From the NCBI GenBank assembly GCA_021838785.1, contig JAKCCV010000019.1, positions 16,710 to 80,709 on the forward strand: a DNA stretch of 64,000 nucleotides. The letters are read 5' to 3'. The DNA comes from Acidobacteriota bacterium (GTDB taxonomy: Bacteria > Acidobacteriota > Terriglobia > UBA7540). The notes under the pieces were generated by a model. The model had not been told where the DNA came from, did not search any database, and saw only the letters and a program-made list of their open reading frames with translations. The number at the start of each line of letters is the position of its first letter. Position 1 is the first letter of the stretch. This document shows, piece by piece, positions 60,119 through 64,000 of the stretch. Both the position numbers and the translations under genes were made by a program.

Positions 60119-61777
60119 ATGTTCATGGCAGACAAAAAGGACACCCAAGCGGATTTTGTCATCATCGGCGGGGGAATAGCCGGAATCCGCGCCGCTATTG
60201 AATTGGCCGCCGTGGGACGCGTGCTGGTTCTCACCAAAGGAGACGTAGCCGAATCGAATACCCAGCAGGCGCAGGGAGGGATCGCTGCGGCGCTCGCCGA
60301 TGACGATGAGGTCGCGCTGCACTACCAGGACACGCTCCGGGCGGGCGATGGTCTGTGCTGCGAGCAAGCAGTCCAGATGCTGGTGGAGCAAGGCCCGCAA
60401 GAAATCCGACGGCTCATCCAGTGGGGGATGAAATTCGATCGAGACGGGAACAAGTTGGCATTTACCCGCGAGGGCGCGCACAGCCGATCCCGCGTGTTGC
60501 ACGCGCATGGCGACTCGACGGGAGCGCAAACGATGCGGGCCCTTTTGGCTAAAGCCCAGCGTCTGCCAAATCTTGAAATCCGATCTCATGCGTTTGCCTT
60601 GAACCTTCTGAAGGAAGGTGAACGCGTGAGCGGCGTGCTCTACCTGAACGAAGCAACGGGAGCCGTTCAGCACTTGTCGGCACGGTCTGTTCTGTTGGCC
60701 ACGGGGGGACTTGGCCAAGTATATCAAGAGACGACCAACCCTTCGGTGGCTACCGGCGACGGCGTCGCGCTGGCCTATCGTGCCGGCGCATTGCTGAGCG
60801 ACCTGGAGTTTATCCAGTTTCACCCGACGGCCCTGTTTGCGCGCGGAGCGCCACGCTTTCTGCTCTCCGAGGCTTTGCGGGGTGAGGGAGGCATCCTGCG
60901 CAACATTCTTCTGGAACGCTTCATGCCCCGCTATCACGAAGCGGGCGAGTTAGCCCCACGTGACATCGTCTCCCGCAGCATCGTGATGGAAATGCAAAGG
61001 ACCCGAAGCGATTTTGTGTATCTCGACCTCACAGCCTTGGACGCGGAACATCTCAAGCAACGCTTCCCGACCATCTATGCAACTTGTCTCCACTACAACT
61101 TGGATATTACCCAAGACCTCGTCCCGGTTCGGCCAGCCGCACATTACTCCATGGGCGGTGTCGCCACCGACTTGGAGGGAGCGACGTCGGTGGCGGGACT
61201 TTACGCGGCGGGCGAAGTGGCGGCGACGGGCGTCCACGGCGCCAATCGGCTGGCGAGCAATTCTTTGTTGGAAGGATTGGTCTTCGGCGCGCGAGCCGCC
61301 GTCGCCATGACTCGGTCACATGGTCCCGCCAAAATTCCTCCCGCCCTCCCGCATTTTCCAGTCGAAACCAGGACGGAAGCGGCTCCCGGAGAAGCCAATG
61401 GTCCTACAACCCTTCCGCCGGAAAAGCTCATTGAAGAAGTGCGGTCCATCCTCTGGAATAAAGCCGGCATTTTGCGAAACGCGAAGGAATTGGGCGAGGC
61501 CCAACGACGCCTTGCCACCCTTAGTCTCGGGCCGGAAATTCCGTTTCACCGCCGCGACCATGAGGCGGAAAACATTCTGACCGTGGGCCGGCTGATTGTA
61601 CGTTGCGCCCTGGCACGACAAGAAAGTCGCGGCGCGCATTATCGCACCGACGCTCCCCTCAAAGACGAGACTCGGCCTCCTGCGCATTCCTTCGTTCGTA
61701 AGGGCAGTCCGATTTTCTTCGCTCCCGCGCTTGCCGAGCTTGCGAAAAGCATCCAGCCCACCCCGCGGCGTAACTGA
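60119..61777 (+). CDS. nadB: L-aspartate oxidase
   Basis: The ATG at 60119 (or 60125) is preferred; the frame open from 59939 has no homology upstream. About 552 residues. FVIIGGGIAGIRAAIELA binds FAD; SNTQQAQGGIAAAL, DTLRAGDGLCCEQAV, FTREGAHSRSRVLHAHGDST, LEFIQFHPTAL, LLSEALRGEGGIL, APRDIVSRSI, and AAHYSMGGVATDLEG complete the flavoprotein core. Oxidises aspartate to iminoaspartate for NAD synthesis. nadA and nadC are not adjacent. Confidence 0.96.
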   Translation: MFMADKKDTQADFVIIGGGIAGIRAAIELAAVGRVLVLTKGDVAESNTQQAQGGIAAALADDDEVALHYQDTLRAGDGLCCEQAVQMLVEQGPQEIRRLIQWGMKFDRDGNKLAFTREGAHSRSRVLHAHGDSTGAQTMRALLAKAQRLPNLEIRSHAFALNLLKEGERVSGVLYLNEATGAVQHLSARSVLLATGGLGQVYQETTNPSVATGDGVALAYRAGALLSDLEFIQFHPTALFARGAPRFLLSEALRGEGGILRNILLERFMPRYHEAGELAPRDIVSRSIVMEMQRTRSDFVYLDLTALDAEHLKQRFPTIYATCLHYNLDITQDLVPVRPAAHYSMGGVATDLEGATSVAGLYAAGEVAATGVHGANRLASNSLLEGLVFGARAAVAMTRSHGPAKIPPALPHFPVETRTEAAPGEANGPTTLPPEKLIEEVRSILWNKAGILRNAKELGEAQRRLATLSLGPEIPFHRRDHEAENILTVGRLIVRCALARQESRGAHYRTDAPLKDETRPPAHSFVRKGSPIFFAPALAELAKSIQPTPRRN

Positions 61778-61835
61778 CCTCACCCGAATTTCGGCTCCGG
61801 CGTTCAACTGCGCACCGTCAGAGCCAATTCCAGCT

Positions 61836-62783
61836 TTATGGGGCGGAGCGGGGCGAGTGTTGAATTTCATCCAGGGTCGCGAGTACCACGCGCCCCACGA
61901 TGGTCAGGCTTGCCGGGCTGCAATGCTGAACGGTATCCTGAGCCGTGTGCCAGTAACCGCCGAACGGGCTGCTCCCCGGCCCATAATCCAGTCCAATGAT
62001 GTCAATGGCAGAGACACCGGCGTTGATGAAGGGAATGTGGTCGTCGTCAATCGCGGTGAGTGTCTTTTGGAAGTAGCGCTGATAGCCGAGCCGGTCCGCC
62101 GTCTGGAAAACCAGCTTGTTCAACCAGGCGGTCGAGTTCGCATCCTGTTGAACCACCAGGTGAGTTCCAGCGACCATGTCCACCAAAATCATCGCATGAA
62201 TCCGGTCCAGTTTGCCGTCGGCGGTCAGACGGGCGACCAACTGCCGGCTGCCGTAAAGGCTGTCGGTGGAGGTCCAATGGCGGACGGCTTCTTCGCCGTC
62301 GAAAAAAACCAGCCAATAGGTGAAGTGATGTTTCTGACGGGGCAGAATGCGCGCCAACTCTAATAAAAAGGCTGCGCTCGAGCCACCATCGTTGGCTCCC
62401 ACAAAACGGAATTTGGAAAAGCGTTTGGTGTCATAATGGCCGGCAATCATGAGGACTTTACGGCTTGAGCCCGGCAGCTTCGCAATCAGATTGACCATCC
62501 GAATCGGCCCAATGGGAGTGTCTGCCGTAAAAGCATCCCGCTCGACGGACCATCCTGATTGCTTCAGTTGGCCGATAATCCAATGCCGCGCCGCCGCGAG
62601 CGCCCTGGAGCCCGCTGGCCGCTGGCCGAAATCTACCAGTTTCTCCAGGTATGAAAAAGCGCGGCTCCCGTTAAAAGCGTAGGGATCGGCGGCCCGCGAG
62701 CGCGCTGCGACAGCCACCAGCATCAACACCGCGCTTGCCAGCACGCTCAGCCGATGATGCCGCTGCGCCTTACGTCTCTTCAT
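61836..62783 (-). CDS. Secreted M28-family metallopeptidase, glutaminyl-cyclase-like
   Basis: 315 residues with a signal peptide (RLSVLASAVLMLVAVAARSR). GHYDTKRF, FVGANDGGSSAAFLLE, LVFFDGEEA, DDDHIPFINAGVSAIDIIGL and YWHTAQDTVQHCS are the zinc and active-site motifs of M28 peptidases; the DDDHIPF and WHT-x-x-D-T pair match bacterial and animal glutaminyl cyclases especially well. It may form N-terminal pyroglutamate or act as aminopeptidase. Overlaps tatC start by 14 bases, so co-transcribed. Confidence 0.9.
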   Translation of the reverse strand: MKRRKAQRHHRLSVLASAVLMLVAVAARSRAADPYAFNGSRAFSYLEKLVDFGQRPAGSRALAAARHWIIGQLKQSGWSVERDAFTADTPIGPIRMVNLIAKLPGSSRKVLMIAGHYDTKRFSKFRFVGANDGGSSAAFLLELARILPRQKHHFTYWLVFFDGEEAVRHWTSTDSLYGSRQLVARLTADGKLDRIHAMILVDMVAGTHLVVQQDANSTAWLNKLVFQTADRLGYQRYFQKTLTAIDDDHIPFINAGVSAIDIIGLDYGPGSSPFGGYWHTAQDTVQHCSPASLTIVGRVVLATLDEIQHSPRSAP

Positions 62784-63585
62784 GCTTCGGCTTTCGTTTG
62801 CGCAGGTACACTAACCAGGAAAGGCCAATACTCAGAACGTAGAGTCCAACCAGCGGAATCCAGACGACGAAGATCGAGGCCATGTCGTTGCTGGGCACGA
62901 TGGCCGCGGCCGCAACGGCCGTCAGCAGGATGGCGTAACGGATATTCCGCAGCAGAAATTTGGGGGTCACGATGCCAAAAAATGAGAGAATCATCACCAC
63001 AACGGGAAGTTCAAATACCAGGCCGACGGCGACCATAATAGAAAAAGCTAAATTCCAATACTCGTTGATCTCCACCACGGGCTGGAACTCTTTGCCAAAT
63101 CCTACCAAGAAGTAAAGAGCTTTGGGCAACGCCAGTTTGTAAGCAAACAGCCCACCGGCAATAAACAAGCTGCTGGTGAGCAAGATGAAAGGCCACACAT
63201 AGCGTTTCTCATGCCGATACAGCCCGGGCGAAATAAACAGCCACAATTGCCACAACACGTAGGGCGAAGCTAGGAAAAGTCCGGCGATCAGGGAGATTTT
63301 GATCGAGAGGTTGAAAGGATCCACCGGGTTCAGATAAGCCAATTTGGGAGACAGATGCAGGGCAAGCAGCGTGCTCGTCAGAGGCTGCGCCAAAAAGTTG
63401 TAGATCGCATCGTGGAAATAGAAACACGCGCCGCTGGTAATGAGGATGGCGATGACGCTGCGGAGAAGCCGCTGCCGCAGTTCCTCGAGGTGCTCGAGGA
63501 AGGACATTTGTTTGCCGTTCAGCTCGTCATCCTCGGGATCGCGGTTCGGCCTCTTCGTGGGAGGGTTCGGAATAATCGTAGCCAT
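62770..63585 (-). CDS. tatC: Sec-independent translocase subunit TatC
   Basis: 271 residues, six membrane helices. FLEHLEELRQRLLRSVIAIL is the TatC N-terminal signature; LKLSLIAGLFLASPYVLWQL-like segment (here SLIAGLFLASPYVLWQLWLF), FISPGLYRHEKRYVWPF, and FELPVVVMILSFFGIV follow. The basic tail RKRKPKHEET is cytoplasmic. Serves the several Tat-type proteins seen in this window. Overlaps the tatA/B gene by 59 bases. Confidence 0.96.
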   Translation of the reverse strand: MATIIPNPPTKRPNRDPEDDELNGKQMSFLEHLEELRQRLLRSVIAILITSGACFYFHDAIYNFLAQPLTSTLLALHLSPKLAYLNPVDPFNLSIKISLIAGLFLASPYVLWQLWLFISPGLYRHEKRYVWPFILLTSSLFIAGGLFAYKLALPKALYFLVGFGKEFQPVVEINEYWNLAFSIMVAVGLVFELPVVVMILSFFGIVTPKFLLRNIRYAILLTAVAAAAIVPSNDMASIFVVWIPLVGLYVLSIGLSWLVYLRKRKPKHEET

Positions 63586-63820
63586 GATCGAGGGGCGGCT
63601 CGACCTCGGTTTCTGCTTCGGTTTCGGAGGGCAGTTCGTGGGGCTGGTCTAAATTCCGTATTTCTTCTTCCAGCGAATTTTTTAATTCGTCGGAGGCCCG
63701 ACGCAACTGCCCCAGGCTTTTACCGAGGGTTCGCGCGATTTCCGGCAGCTTTTCAGGGCCGAACAAGAGAAAGGCGATGAAAAGAATGAAACCGATCTCG
63801 AAGAACCCACCGCTGAACAA
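63527..63820 (-). CDS. Tat translocase TatA/TatB subunit
   Basis: I prefer the TTG at 63820, preceded by GAGGGAGAGG, over the ATG at 63853: the latter adds a polar leader (LTYDLRERHS) that these proteins lack. FFEIGFILFIAFLLFGPEKL is the membrane helix and F-G-P-x-K-L hinge, then PEIARTLGKSLGQLRRASDE as the amphipathic helix and an acidic tail (EAETEVEPPLDH). The tail length and the G-x-L-R-R-A helix fit TatB slightly better than TatA; in two-component Tat systems one protein does both. Confidence 0.9.
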   Translation of the reverse strand: MFSGGFFEIGFILFIAFLLFGPEKLPEIARTLGKSLGQLRRASDELKNSLEEEIRNLDQPHELPSETEAETEVEPPLDHGYDYSEPSHEEAEPRSRG

Positions 63821-63887
63821 GCTGTGCCTCTCCCTCAAATCATAGGTGAGCAAGCGACGACTGTCAAGTGAGCGTACTCGTCCAGTA

Positions 63888-64000
63888 GATTAGTGACACA
63901 GGAGGTCCTTTCTTTGAGATGAGGATTGAGCGAGAAACTCCAGGGGGGTGAGGTAGCCGAGGGCTTGGTGAGGGCGGACGGTGTTGTAGATTCGTTCCCA
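63888..64000 (-). mobile_element. End of an IS481-like element, transposase C-terminus (partial)
   Basis: A minus-strand frame open at the window edge reads WERIYNTVRPHQALGYLTPL, then EFLAQSSSQRKDLLCH and a stop at 63890. This is the classic C-terminus of integrase-core transposases. The terminal sequence GATTAGTGACAC (63888-63899) matches the end of the truncated element at 32746 apart from two substitutions, so the two belong to one family. The rest lies beyond the window. Confidence 0.85.

Noticed and set aside
59972..60937. 321-codon minus-strand frame
   Set aside because: Antisense to nadB; no ribosome site or domain.
1..64000. CRISPR array or rRNA genes
   Set aside because: No regularly spaced direct repeats and no rRNA-like stretches were noticed anywhere in the window.

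Overview
The window looks like a chromosomal piece of a GC-rich Acidobacteriota genome. Pointers are a VWFA-related protein of the kind described from acidobacteria, Oar-like TonB-dependent receptors with an N-terminal carboxypeptidase-regulatory domain, a TPR/CRTAC1 gene pair, a bactofilin, a PEGA-repeat Ser/Thr kinase, the futalosine menaquinone route (mqnE) and the MEP isoprenoid pathway. This is inferred from gene content alone; no rRNA is present.

Layout. 0-4.8 kb: two TPR proteins and a Tat-exported FG-GAP/ASPIC-UnbV protein. 5.1-7.7 kb (minus): a compact bacterial microcompartment (BMC) locus with three EutN/CcmL vertex proteins, one BMC-H shell protein, a class II aldolase and a DUF2283 protein that looks frameshifted. 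7.8-12.2 kb (minus): methyltransferase-like protein, bactofilin, coiled-coil secreted protein and PEGA kinase. 12.5-16.5 kb: queF behind a leader that can form a pseudoknot, then a large Oar-like receptor. 16.6-21.1 kb (minus): ECF sigma, anti-sigma, TPR protein and a solo LutB-like protein. 21.3-26.8 kb: DUF58 protein, ROK kinase, small beta-barrel, VWFA protein and zinc-ribbon membrane protein. 27.1-30.4 kb: a three-gene cassette of a RecA/RadB-like protein with a degenerate P-loop, a small helical protein and a family B DNA polymerase with a degraded exonuclease and an altered motif C. mqnE follows convergently.

32.4-36.5 kb is a mobile-element graveyard beside a tRNA-Ile(GAT). It holds two unrelated transposase remnants (one with a TGG-to-TGA nonsense change, fused to the tail of an Ig-like surface protein), a lipoprotein gene split by a shift at a G7 tract, a short XRE regulator with twin palindromes, and an excisionase-like ORF.

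36.7-44.4 kb is core metabolism: uppS-cdsA-dxr-rseP-ispG (envelope lipid and isoprenoid synthesis), ribF, a metallo-hydrolase and DUF1844. 44.6-52.2 kb: thioredoxin-like protein, glpK, YHS protein, a molybdopterin oxidoreductase, an APH-like kinase, a divergent enolase, an M48 protease and DUF302. 52.4-59.8 kb (minus): mlaE-mlaF, a TonB-dependent receptor, mlaD and a TPR membrane glycosyltransferase, an unusual order suggesting that lipid transport and outer-membrane uptake are linked. The end holds nadB, an M28 peptidase, tatC-tatA/B and the edge of an IS481-like element related to the remnant at 32.7 kb.

The two observations most worth following are the RadB-like/PolB cassette and the candidate regulatory RNA in front of queF.
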